From Anthoceros angustus (lineage: Eukaryota; Streptophyta; Anthocerotopsida; Anthocerotales; Anthocerotaceae): a stretch of 64,000 nucleotides of DNA. The notes under the pieces are model-generated. The model worked only from the letters and a program-made list of their open reading frames with translations. It searched no databases and was not told the origin of the DNA. The stretch lies in NCBI GenBank assembly GCA_010909165.1, contig MU008157.1:1054001-1118000 (forward strand), written 5' to 3'. Each line of letters opens with the position of its first letter. Position 1 is the stretch's first letter. The translations under genes were made by a program, and so were the position numbers. This document shows positions 21,644 to 31,555 of the stretch, piece after piece.

Positions 21644-22150
21644 TTCCGTACGTTGGGTTTCGTCCCACGAGACTTGTATGAACGGTCGGATTCTGGGGAA
21701 TCGATCACTGCTTGCAGCCACACACTACCTCAGCCTTCTAAACAAGCAAGGCACGACTCTCCCTGAGTCGCCACTTACTGCTTCCTCGAAAACTCACCGA
21801 CCCTCGACCTACAACGACACCATACAATTGTAGGTCATGCCTTGGCAGCAAGGAGTCTATCACGGGCGCCCAAGATTTCTGATGCACCACTTACACTGCT
21901 TCGAAAACTCACCGACCCTCGACCTACAACGACACCATACAATTGTAGGTCATGCCTTGGCAGCAAGGAGTCTATCACGGGCGCCCAGGCCTCCTTGTGT
22001 CTTTGGATGCAAAAACCCATTCCACAGGGTCCCTTGGAGACGTCTGATCAATAACGGACTGATTCGGGACACTGCCTTCTCATCACAAGAAGGCCGGGAA
22101 GATCCCTGGGTGGTCGAGAGCGGAGTGGCCAAGCTCCACGTCTGGAGCGA
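21644..22150. repeat. Host repeat interrupted by copia, with 115-bp tandem duplication and hairpins
   Basis: Continues the repeat seen left of the copia element (16410-16481). GTTGGGTTTCGTCCCA...GAGACTTGT matches 33690 and 63420. A segment is duplicated at 21786 and 21901 (offset 115). Each copy contains GACCTACAA paired with TTGTAGGTC (21806-21814/21828-21836 and 21921-21929/21943-21951), a 9-bp stem. A degenerate copy occurs at about 34308. No protein-coding frame. Confidence 0.75.
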
Positions 22151-22320
22151 TTAGCGGTAAGGGCGCTCTATGCATGCCGGAAGGGAAGGATTTTCGCAGA
22201 AGACCGGGGTGAGATCGTGGCTGTGCGAATCGCCCGGGTACTGACCAGCTGTTTTCTTCCTTTTCTTCCCAAACCGCTGCCTAACCGGATTGTGTTTCAC
22301 TCTAAGATAAGGGTTTGTGT

Positions 22321-22416
22321 GGCCCGGGATAGAGGGGTCTGTGTGGCCCGGGATAGAGGGGTCTGTGTGGCCCGAGATAGAGGGGTCTGTGTGGCCCGAG
22401 ATAGAGGGGTCTGTGT
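22321..22416. repeat. 24-bp tandem repeat, four copies
   Basis: GGCCCGGGATAGAGGGGTCT plus GTGT is repeated at 22321, 22345, 22369 and 22393. Copies 3 and 4 carry CCGAG for CCGGG. A fifth, divergent start is at 22417. Confidence 0.9.
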
Positions 22417-23509
22417 GGCCTGCGAGAGGGAGTGGCAAGAGCAGCTTGTGTGTGGGGGTATTTGAGAATTTGGGGAAGAAGAGAGGGAACGGAGCGAATC
22501 AGTGACGGGTGAGGCGCCACGGCATAGGCGGCCGAAGGAGGCGTCTGCCGTGAGTGTTTGGGGTGGATGCCCACGAAGTGAGTGAGCGTGCGGTAGCGAA
22601 TGCATGTGAGGCTATAACCCTTAGAACCACGCCAGAGGAATCGGATGCCAAGCGGACTGACGTGGCAGGGTAAGTGGGTCCCACCGCAGTGGCTGAGTCC
22701 GCCACTGTAGTGGCTGATGTCTACCACGGCGGTGGCCGAACTTACCACGGTGGTGGGTTCGGACATGGTAGTGGGTTGTGGCGGGGTAAGACTAACCGTA
22801 GTAGGGATAGAATCCGTAGTTTTGGAACACCTTGACACAAAACCATTCCCTTGGGATCGAATCCTAGGACTATAACGACATAGAGGATAAGTGTGGTCAA
22901 CCTCGCGCGCAGATTCGACACACGGAACCTCACACCTGAAATTGTCTATCAAGAGAGACACAAAAGGGTCTCTTATACATCCAGCTGTGGATCACCACAG
23001 CTCACTTCTCTCCAGTGTCTAGAAAATATGGCCAACTACCACGAGCGCACCTACCAATTTAGGTAACTACAGCTCCACAGGTCCTCAAAACATCTTATCC
23101 CCTAATCCCAAAAAACCCACAGCCTATGATCACCTTCCCCTAAATCAGTAGCGGCCGCCTCATGATTCGCCTATACACCGTGGTTCCCTCATCTCTTCTA
23201 GGGGGTCCCGCTCGCCTATTGCGTCCATGCATGTTATCCCACTCCTCATCCTTTGGACAGCCACAGCATCCTCCTCACGCTCGGCCTCACCGCTCATCTC
23301 CTCAAGCACCACTTGCGGGGTAGGCCCATCCGTTCGAAGAAACCAGCAGGTAGGCCGTGGCGGTTAGGATGTGCCCGGTGGTTTCGCCCCTCTGTCCCAA
23401 CAACCACATACACATTTAGAGTGAGCACCGCTCACCATGCGAGCGGCAGGACATGAGCATCCTCATCCGAATCTTGGTGAGGCGCATTCCCAATTTTGCA
23501 GCCTCTTCC
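22417..23509. other. Unassigned repeat DNA downstream of the coiled-coil ORF
   Basis: No supported gene. At 22680-22800 short near-palindromic words such as TACCACGGTGG and CCACTGTAGTGG cluster, related to the hairpin family at 35.9 and 37.0 kb. The minus-strand frame at 22302-22961 is low complexity and is not regarded as a gene, although it lies downstream of the retroelement ORF on the same strand. Confidence 0.4.
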
Positions 23510-25204
23510 TCACGGGGTCCTTACCCTCTCCACCCGTGGACAGTCCGGAACTGGCTGCCTCCAGGAATCCGGGGAAGGGGCATCCCCGCCTGCAGAGCTC
23601 CTGTCGGTGGGTTCCGCTACCTCGGTTCCCCCTTCCGCGACGGTGGCCGGTTTAGCCACCGTGGTAGTTGCTTCCCCATCGGTGGTTGCTTCAGCTACTG
23701 CGGTGGCTGTCGCTCTCCCCTTCTTCGGTTTGCCTGCCTCTCTCTTGACCCTGGCCCTAGCCTCATCTCTCTCCCGCTTATATCTCCCCGCCAGTTTCTT
23801 GAACTTCTCCAGGGGCGCCAACGTCTCCACCTGCTCTTGGACTCGCGAAACTTCATTTTGGAGCTCCTCAATCGTAGCATGCGCCCCTTTTACTTGATTC
23901 ACTAGGGCCTCCTGTTGGGTGGACATGGCCCTCAGCTGCTCCTGTGCCTTGCTTAGTGCCTCCTCACACTCCCGCCTGCGGTCCTCTGCTGCCTTGTTCT
24001 CGCTCTCCAATCCCTCCAACTTTTCCTTGAGCAACTTCTCTTGTTGCCCCTGCACACTCAGCCAAGTGAGAGCCATAGCTGCCTGATCGAGAAGGTCACT
24101 TTGAGTCGAGCCATGGCGGCGTCGAACTGCTGATTCCCAATTTGGGCTGTTCCCGTGCCCATTCCCTTCCACAACAACTCCCACACGCGGGCTGTGTCAC
24201 TCGCCCCCACTTCAGCTGGACAGGTCAATGAGATATCCCCAAAATTGTCCTTGGGCTCCATCGCGGGACTTGCTGCCGAAACTAACCCTTCCTCCCCTAG
24301 GGGTTGGTCTGCAGCTGCTTCCTCATTCGTACCAAACTCTCCTAGCAGTTGCGATTCGTCCTCCGCTTTTGACAAGGGGACAACTGCTTCCTTTTGCTTT
24401 CCCTCCTTCACCCGCTGCGTCTTGACTAGTGATCCTAGGTGTGGTTGTGGGCTCCTCCTCTACTGCGGTTGTTCTCCCCTTTTTGGCCGACCCCCGTTCA
24501 GTCGTCGCCGCCCTCCTCTTCTTACTCTTGGTAACCTCTCCACCTTCATCCGAATCTTCTGGTGAGGCGCATTCCCAACTGCTGGAATCCTTCCCTAAGT
24601 CCTCCTTGGATTCCTCTTCCTCTATCTTGAGTTCCCTGACCAGTTTCCAGCTATGAAGGGCAGACACAACCTCCAACTCAGTTAGGCATTCGGAATGCGC
24701 AAACACATGAATCAAAAAGGGCGAGATCAAAGAGGGGCGAGGAGAGGGGGAGAGTAAATTCGCCCTCTCTTCACAGGCCCGCTCGAAAATCATCCTCCCC
24801 CAGTCAATCCGTGTGCCTTTAACCACTTCATGAAGGAAGACCAGGAAGTGGTCCGCCATGTGATCCAATTTCCTGTTCTGCAGAAAACACAAAATCCACT
24901 TGGCCAATCCCACGAGTTGCACAGACACGAGTTGGCGAGTCACCCATCCATTGTTAACCCTCACTTCCCCAGGCTTCATGAGTGCGCCCGCTGCAGCTCT
25001 CAGGGTCTTCTTCCTCTGGGGGTCAATTACCAAACTCCCATCCTCCGATTCCTCTCGCCCATACACAGCTTGGAAGAGCCCCAAGTCCCAATTTTGCAGC
25101 CTCTTCCTCATGTCGCCCTCTTGCCACCTGGTCCTCAGTTGGCGGGCGCATTCTTGCACCAATGCTGGACTATCGTAGCACCATTTCTTCTCCATGAAGC
25201 CCAA
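23510..25204 (-). pseudogene. Retroelement ORF: globular N-part plus coiled-coil C-part
   Basis: Three overlapping minus-strand frames form what was probably one protein of about 560 residues with two frameshifts (near 24400 and 24100). The N-terminal part (25204-24500) contains LAKWILCFLQNRKLDHMADH, then GTRIDWGRMIFERACEE and a HSECLTELEV segment. This layout recalls the gag-like or 'putative plant transposon protein' ORFs carried by large plant retroelements. It is followed by an acidic Ser/Glu linker and a KKRR basic stretch. The C-terminal part (about 24080-23700) is a long heptad coiled coil rich in Glu/Gln/Lys, ending in Ala/Thr repeats. A second family with the same order is found in fragments at 38-43 kb. 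The function is unknown, and structural gag-like assembly is an inference. Confidence 0.6.
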
Positions 25205-25504
25205 CCCCAGTTCCTACACAAGGCCGCCAGCTCTAACCTTCCAGTGGTCCGTATTGGGCCACTGCGTAGTGGGAATTTCTGCCGCAGCTCGAGGCGCCAT
25301 TCCTTCCCCTCCTTTGCTGTCCCGTTCGAACGCCTACGGCTCCTCTCCGGACCTCAGTTCAGAGGGGGGGGGAGAAATTACTCTCCCGCGACCCTCCTGC
25401 TCCGCTCCGCCCCGGACTTCCTGCCTCAAAGCCTACCCCGTCGATCGCCTTAAAGCATCGGCCTTTCTCTCTGCCGCCCTTGTACTGGCTGGCGTCGCCC
25501 ACTT

Positions 25505-25600
25505 CTAAGTTCCACGTCGCTCCACTTCTAAGTTCCACGTCGCTCCACTTCTAAGTTCCACGTCGCTCCACTTCTAAGTTCCACGTCGCTCCACTTCTAG
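25505..25600. repeat. 23-bp satellite, four copies
   Basis: Unit CTTCTAAGTTCCACGTCGCT plus CCA in four head-to-tail copies, the last changed to CTTCTAGGTCTTC. The same unit occurs elsewhere in the window with 1 to 9 copies. Here it lies upstream (5') of the minus-strand retroelement ORF. Confidence 0.92.
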
Positions 25601-25671
25601 GTCTTCAAAACCCCGTCGATCGCTCTCTCCTTGAAATTCAGACTCGCGGTCTGCGTGTGGTCTTCTTCCTC

Positions 25672-25706
25672 ATGTCGCCTTGTTTCAGCCTTTTCTATAG
25701 CTCGCC
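25672..25706. repeat. 35-bp snippet of the RT element
   Basis: ATGTCGCCTTGTTTCAGCC and the following TTTTCTATAGCTCGCCA are identical to the RT/LTR junction-proximal sequence of the composite element (for example 31568-31604), with unrelated DNA on both sides. Too short to be a usual insertion. Confidence 0.7.
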
Positions 25707-26045
25707 ACTAGGGTTGTGAACTCCCCGTCTCACATCGTTTGTTTCGGCCACCGTGGTGGAGCTGGCCACCTCCCCACTTCTCTGCCCAACTGTTGCCGAA
25801 TGCAGGGTATTCTTAGCATATATAGACACTTCTTATTTCTAAAATTACCAAGGTCCAAGGACTCTCTATCTGACCTACATACGTAGGGTCGAAACCCAAG
25901 GACCAATTATTAAAAATATTAGTGTCATGGGCCAAGGTCCGTTTCCGTATAAAAGGCCTTACCCGGACGTTTCCGAAGCATTTCGCTACACTAACACAAA
26001 AAAACAAAAAAAATTCATTCAAACTGACAGTTCAGAGAAGGGTTA

Positions 26046-26690
26046 GTGTACATGTGGTCCTCCACAGACCCCCTGACCCACACCACAATTTCGTCCCTAC
26101 TTCTAAGACCAATCATCTCCACTCAGGGAGCGCCCTCTTACTTGCAGATTTGGGATTCGTCCCTTAGGCTCTGCTTATGGCCTTCCACTATTACCTACAC
26201 TCTAATCCTCTACTCATCATCCACTCATCATCCTCCTCAACGCTCAACTCATTCCTCATCCTCCTCCTATTCTAACCTCAATTCAAGCTCACTGGCCCCG
26301 GCTCACCCTTACAGCACAACTGCCTGGGGTCCGCCTACAAGCCAGCAAGTTCTTCCTTGGGCCGGTTGCTATGAGTTTGACACGGCGAGAACCTCCGAGT
26401 CTTTCCACATAGTCTACCCTCAAGCCGATAGTTCCTTGGGCATCGCCATACATCCAAAGCAAAGCAATTTCACAGCAACCATTCACAAGGGGAGCAACTC
26501 GTCGAGGCGCTCGCAGGGAGCAAGCCCTCTACTAAGCACTCTGACCACCGCAAACTTCAGTAGACCAAGGACTCCAGCTAGTAGTGGACAATGGGCAAGG
26601 TGTGCGCCGGTTGACCGGCGCACTTCTCCAGGAGTGGATAGGTTGTGCGTTCCGCCATGGACCCAAACGGCATAACCTAGTTCATATCCT
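26046..26690 (+). repeat. LTR-like repeat, copy 1
   Basis: Homologous to 34400-34870 and to 63705-64000. Shared words include TTTCGTCCCTACTT, TGGGATTCGTCCCTTAGGCT, CCTATTCTAACCTC and GGTTGCTATGAGTTTGACAC. A TATAAAAGG box lies just upstream at about 25949. This copy happens to be open for 209 codons on the plus strand but the other copies are not, so it is treated as non-coding. Confidence 0.65.
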
Positions 26691-27005
26691 GAGCACACAA
26701 AATGACGATACAGGACAAAAATTGCGATTATGTTAGAGTACATAGGCCTTGTTTTTGCAAATGGCATGAATGGATTTCCAAACAGCGAAAAAAAAAGCGA
26801 TATGTAATGACAAGTCAGAGTCAATCAAAGTAAAAAACACCATATCAGCCAAAACCGTATCTCTATCCAGATAGATGTTATTTTTTTTATTAGAACACAT
26901 GATAAGAATGGCGTGTCCGACGCAAGTTCAAACGCATCCACCAGTTTCGGTCCCCGCACATTTTCTGAAGATTTGAAGGAATGAATTCAAAGACGATAAT
27001 ATATT
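26691..27005. other. Gene-less stretch
   Basis: AT-rich DNA with poly-A and poly-T runs (26790 and 26880). Nothing recognisable. Confidence 0.4.
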
Positions 27006-27332
27006 TTGCTACGTTCTACTGCGATGCTGTCTAATAGTGGATGCCACATTTGTTCAAAACCCGCAATAACGTACATGGTTTTCTGGGACACGCGTTTCTA
27101 TGGATATGATGATGGGAAAGTTTACTGCCTTTTGCCTAGCAGCCCATTTCAACGGAATCCGCCGATATTGCACAGACATTGTTCTTTGAGCTTGCAGGGC
27201 GAGGGATGAACATGCAGACTTTTGTGTGGACCAGCTACTGTGAAGGAGCACCACATTTTTATGCATGAGGTGTTTGATCACTGGACCAAGGAAGGTTTCT
27301 TGTCGTAAAGAAAGCAAAAGAAGCCTGCGGAT

Positions 27333-27739
27333 TTGCGCAGTTTGAAAGTGTGGCTCTCTCATTTAAATCAAGAGAAGGGACGATGCTTTGCCATAGGATA
27401 CCCCAAGGCATTTTATCGATTGTTTGCTTGTTTGCGCACAGGGATACTGGAGTGGGATGAGCCAACCTCCGAATGTTGGCATTTTCTCAATGATAATATG
27501 GGAGAGTTCTTGCAATGAAAAAGCAATATTATGTAGACGGTTTGAACGGCCCGCAATTGCCTAGGGTCAAAAATGAGCTTGATAGTGCTGAGGAAGAGGA
27601 GATGATGGCTCGACATCGAGCAGGAGAGCGGGCACGACTGGGAAAGGCACAAGTGAATGAGTATTTCGACCCGGAAGATCGACGTGTGGCAGCAATATTG
27701 GCCACAGGAAGGGCAGAGCATGACAAACCATCAATCTGA
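27333..27739 (+). CDS. Two overlapping short ORFs of unknown function
   Basis: A frame ending at 27518 (reading from about 27333) overlaps the ATG at 27515 of a 74-codon frame through an ATGA overlap. The second frame is acidic and helical (a run of five Glu, then Arg/Ala-rich) and has unusually even codon structure. The first contains several aromatic residues and ECWHFLNDN. Neither is recognised. They may be two parts of one decayed gene separated by a frameshift, and the 27050-27330 region upstream also has amino-acid-like composition but several stops. No repeat copies elsewhere in the window were noticed, so this may be single-copy DNA. Confidence 0.25.
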
Positions 27740-28290
27740 ATCTCAACTTCGAGACAACATGTTTAGGAGGTTTTATTGACGGTTTTACAGCATCTCAATG
27801 TCAAAAGTGGTGCTTCAACCCTGGCGGTGTGTAAGGTTGTAGCCCGAACTTTGGTAGGGGGGTCATTGGCGGCTGTTAATCTTGGTTTCTTGATGTGCTA
27901 CATAATCAGTTGTGGCGGCTGTAGCTACTGATCATGCTCTCCATGTGAGTCCATGACTAATTTTGAGTTACTGCAGTACAGGACTTGTGACATTTGGCTA
28001 GCTTAGTGTGACTGCTCTGACTATGGCGTGACGGGCTCAAGTGTGTATGTCTGTGTTTTGAGGCACTCGCGAATTTTGTCGTTGTAAACTTCCCAACTCG
28101 GATAAATGTGTGAACGTGTCCAGACAGATAGATGTGGTTTGATTGGCTCTTGTTATAAACTCTGTAATGGGAAATAAATGCCAACATGCTAACTATTTTT
28201 GAACTCAGTAAGGCTTCTTGACCGCAATAAGGCCACCTTAATTGCAAGGCTTTTTCTAAAACCTTAGACTTTAAACCTTCGAACTTCAAA
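27740..28290. other. Gene-less stretch
   Basis: No supported coding frame. Mostly unique-looking sequence up to the start of the composite-element copy at about 28290. Confidence 0.4.
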
Positions 28291-28411
28291 AAATATATTA
28301 ATAATATATGTTATGGTATGTATATGTATATAATATTTTTCTCAAAGTTTCGGTCATGAACAGCATAATGCCATATATGTCTTTCTAGCTACATACGTAT
28401 TTCATTCTGTT

Positions 28412-28629
28412 GGCTTTGCTTAAATTCCAAGCAAACTAATCTATTTAAGGTGGTTACTTATAGATGAAATAAGCCTCTATATATAAGTATGAAACCATGC
28501 ATGGAAGTAGGAAATATTGTTTATCAAAGTAACTTAAAGGGTTAGAGGTAACAAGGCTTTGCTTAGATTCTAAGCAAACTAGTATGTTTAAGGCAGTTAC
28601 TTAGAGGTGAAGTAGGCCTCCGTATATAA
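28412..28629 (+). promoter_or_regulatory. Two diverged promoter-like monomers upstream of the OTU ORF
   Basis: GGCTTTGCTTAAATTCCAAG...TATATAAG (28412-28487) and GGCTTTGCTTAGATTCTAAG...TATATAAAGG (28555-28629) align over about 75 bp with offset 143. Both end in a TATATAA box. Tandem 5' monomers with their own TATA box are a known layout in some LINE 5' regions. The reverse-complement copies are at 33890-33960, 57710-57790 and 61360-61445. Confidence 0.55.
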
Positions 28630-28794
28630 AGGATGTGGCTGGCCCTAAAAAGGTATTCCCTAGCACTTATTGGAAAAACTTGAGATGCCTATGATTCAAC
28701 ATTTCTTCAAGAAATAACTTATTGCATATATATGTCCGTGTAGCTACGTAAAGTTTTCTTCAAGAAACAATAGATTTTTTAGGACTCAAAACAA

Positions 28795-29545
28795 ATGGAA
28801 ACGAGCACACAATTACCGGATATATACACCATTTTACAACATAATGGACTTGAAACAAGTGAAGATTTCCGATACATTATAGGCGACTGTTTATTCGACT
28901 CCATTGCATATATATTGGATGGAACAATAACATCTGCGGAACTGCGAATCAAAGCAATGTCGCAATTGGAAAGAAGCATAGAAGAAAAGAAAATAATTCT
29001 ACAACATCTTTATATGTAGCTACACGGACATATATATTGGATGGAACAATAACATATATTCAGGTGAGGTCCTGGTTGTCATCCGTGGACCAAATATCAG
29101 AAATATCAAACAATATATATATAATATGAAATTTCCAGCAAAGTTAAACGGCTTATGGGGTGATGCAACTGCCATCCAATGGTTAAGTGTAGCCTTGAGG
29201 AGAAGGATCTTCGTATGGTCGATGCAAAGCAAAAAGTTGATGTGTAAATATGATATGTCTGACTCTTCAACGTCAAGACCTTTAAGTATTCTATTTGATG
29301 CAGAGAGAGAACATTATGAACCTCTCATCCAACTTAAAAGAGTGTCAAAGTTGGACTCCACTTCAACCAAGGGCAACGCATTTGAAATCCATGACAAAAC
29401 AAAGAAAAGAAAAATAATTTCTACAACATCTTTATATTTGAAGACCTTATGTAAACCAATGGTTAGAACAAATCTTAGTAAAAATTCTATATTCAAAACT
29501 TTTAAAGAACGCAAGTATATTAAAAACAATTGTGAAAGACAATAG
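28795..29545 (+). pseudogene. OTU-like cysteine protease ORF of a retroelement
   Basis: The ATG at 28795 sits in AAACAAATGG. Residues 27-40 read YIIGDCLFDSIAYI, matching the OTU catalytic-Cys motif (D-G-x-C-L-F type) with Cys at 28888-28890. The frame stops at 29017, where about 130 bp look rearranged relative to other copies. It resumes at 29126 with LNGLWGDATAIQWLSVALRR, the WGD/ALS segment that precedes the OTU core strand. EREHYEPLI follows, with the His at 29312 in the place of the catalytic histidine. A basic Lys/Arg tail runs to 29545. OTU proteases remove ubiquitin-like modifiers, and a role in protecting element proteins is inference. RT sequence follows on the same strand. Minus-strand copies at 54.9, 56.9 and 60.4 kb keep the same order but have lost the Cys codon or frame. 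Confidence 0.6.
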
Positions 29546-29551
29546 AAAGCA

Positions 29552-30423
29552 GTGGGTCTTCGATATTTCAAAGTTTACATAGAGGCTAATAAATGCATCT
29601 TAAATTCCACTAGTGGAGGTCAAGGACGGCTGAATATTCAGAACCACTGCACGGCGCCCAAGCAACTTCAATGGCGGCAATGTGACCAAGGTCCTCCTCA
29701 ATGCACAATTGGACATTCGGTGCAAGCATGCTTAGGTGCTCACATTAGTGACAAACCTTTGAAACGCTCTTATCTTGTTGTGGCGGGGCAATTCATAAGG
29801 CGGACATCCTAAAACCAACTATAGACACCACTTACCTTTAGCAACATATCACTAAGCTACTTTGAGGGGTATACAAGGCAGGGGAACTACCACCGGTGAG
29901 AAAGAGTATCTCATATACCAGCTACAAGTCATGTGATAACATGATGATGAACAATTATCGAACAATCATGGTAAACTTCATCTTCCATAAGCTATAGAGC
30001 AAGGTATGTGAGCTACAGTTATTGGAGCGATGTCTTGAGACACAAACATGCCGGGCAAGCTTCCAAAAGAAGGATATATAGCGGCAAGCCCACCTAATTG
30101 AACTCCACTCCTAATCGGGAAAAAAGGGTAACAAACGGCATGTTGCTTTATTGACCTCACCAAAGCCTTTGACAAGGTACCACGATCTATTGAGTACTAT
30201 GGCAAGCAATGAAGAACGTCGAGTCTAAGATGGTCTCATCAAGGCGGTTCATAGATTGCCTACCAACACCGTGACCGTGAGAATTCAAAGCGATTGAGGA
30301 CGCACCAAGCACTTCCCAAGCAACGGGTCGAGACATGGCTGCCACTTGGCCCTCTTCCCTTGTGCATCTATATGGCGAGCTATAGAAAAGGCTGAAACAA
30401 GGCGACAAGGTGATGAAATAGAG
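29552..30423 (+). pseudogene. Non-LTR-type reverse transcriptase fragment following the OTU ORF
   Basis: After a poorly conserved linker (29552-29812) comes an RT-like series in shifting frames: MNNYRTIMVNFIFHKL (about 29948-29995), QKKDI...HLIELHS (30066-30110), then CCFIDLTKAFDKVPR (30145-30190), the conserved F-D-x-x-K-A-F-D motif of LINE-type RTs. IKAVHRLPTNTVTV and SRHGCHLALFPCASIW (30330-30375) correspond to the GVRQGCPLSP..F..YI block. The reading then ends abruptly where a copia LTR starts at 30424, so the YADD motif is absent. Frameshifts are numerous. The combination of OTU protease 5' and RT 3' is consistent in every copy in the window. Confidence 0.6.
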
Positions 30424-30650
30424 TGTTGGGATTATGATGAGGTTTAGGTACTATCCCATAGAGGAGGCATGTGTAAGTACTTAGAATTATTTACAAATAC
30501 CCGTTCGTTAGGGTTATGTCATTAGGTGAATAGACATGAAGTTGTCTTCTCATGCATAAGCAAGTTGTTTTCTCGATGAATACAATGTAATTATTCTTTA
30601 TTATTATTAATTGACCTATATAGTCCTTATAATTATAGTTCTTATAGTCA
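30424..30650 (+). repeat. Copia-type LTR inserted in the RT gene (plus orientation)
   Basis: Starts TGTTGGGATTATGATGA and ends TTATAGTCA, giving TG...CA ends and a length of 227 bp. It is followed at once by TGGTATCATAGC (30651-30662), a one-mismatch tRNA-Met primer site. Five further copies lie in the window on the minus strand at the same place in the RT sequence. Confidence 0.8.
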
Positions 30651-30829
30651 TGGTATCATAGCATACTATGTATGTTGCATCTAGGTAGATGCACATTCTT
30701 TTAATGCATTAGAAGATGTGCACAAAATGTGTTCTTTGTTGTTCCTTGATTAGAAATGAAGTCTAAATTCAATGAAACAAAGATAATCAAAAATGATGTT
30801 TGTGTTGATTTTCTCTAGAAAAATCTATA

Positions 30830-31149
30830 GCGGTGCAAGTCTAGGCGGCACTGGATCATTCCTTTGGATCATTCCTTTGCCGTTTCGGTTTAGGAGAACA
30901 TTCGTGCACCTATTGGGCCTCTTAGAGATGAAATTTGGCGAGGCGAGGCTGCCATCGCAGCCATATAGATTAGCCATTGCATTTGGCTTTGAGTTTGTGT
31001 TTCTAATATGCAAAAACACAGTCTATTTTCTTTCTTGTAATTCTTTATATGTAGCACAATCAGTGATTGTCCTAGTGTATCTCCATTGGAATTGCTCAAG
31101 GATGCAATCCAACAAAATAGTACACTAAGTTCCTACCTAGATTTACTGC
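30830..31149 (-). repeat. Copia internal (leader/gag) fragment at the centre of the inverted repeat
   Basis: Matches 58815-59090 and 62470-62760, where it lies on the inner side of the same LTR. The words GGTTTAGGAGAACATTCGTG and TGATTGTCCTAGTGTATCTC are shared. A leader ATG next to the primer site (30760 in the left arm) gives a short MKSKFNETK frame. No complete gag is present. Confidence 0.55.
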
Positions 31150-31326
31150 CATAGATTTTCTAGAGAAAAATCAACACAAACATCATTTTTGATTATCTTT
31201 GTTTCATTGAATTTAGACTTCATTTCTAATCAAGGAACAACAAAGAACACATTTTGTGCACATCTTCTAATGCACAAAGAATGTGCATCTACCTAGATGC
31301 AACATACATAGTATGCTATGATACCA

Positions 31327-31555
31327 TGACTATAAGAACTATAATTATAAGGACTATATGGGTCAATTAATAATAAATAAAGAATAATTACATTGTATTC
31401 ATCGAGAAAAACAACTTGCTTATGCATGAGAAGACAACTTCATGTCTATTCACCTAATGACATAACCCTAACGAACGGGTATTTGTAAATAATTCTAAGT
31501 ACTTACATGCCTCCTCTATGGGATAGTACCCTAAACCCTCATCATAATCCCAACA
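31327..31555 (-). repeat. Copia-type LTR, minus-strand copy 1
   Basis: Reverse complement of 30424-30650. Its primer site is at 31315-31326. It abuts the RT fragment at exactly the same sequence as the other copies. Confidence 0.8.

Noticed and set aside
22966-22985. GTCTCTTATACATCC resembles the Tn5 mosaic end used in library preparation
   Set aside because: Only about 11 bases agree and the essential following bases do not. It is not adjacent to a sequence break, so chance similarity is more likely than adapter contamination.
26046-26675. 209-codon plus-strand frame
   Set aside because: The homologous copies at 34.4 and 63.7 kb have no open frame, so the frame is not conserved.
29126-29545. 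Treating the 139-codon frame as an intact standalone protein
   Set aside because: It begins inside the OTU-like domain, the catalytic-Cys half lies in an upstream frame, and other copies show a longer continuous layout.
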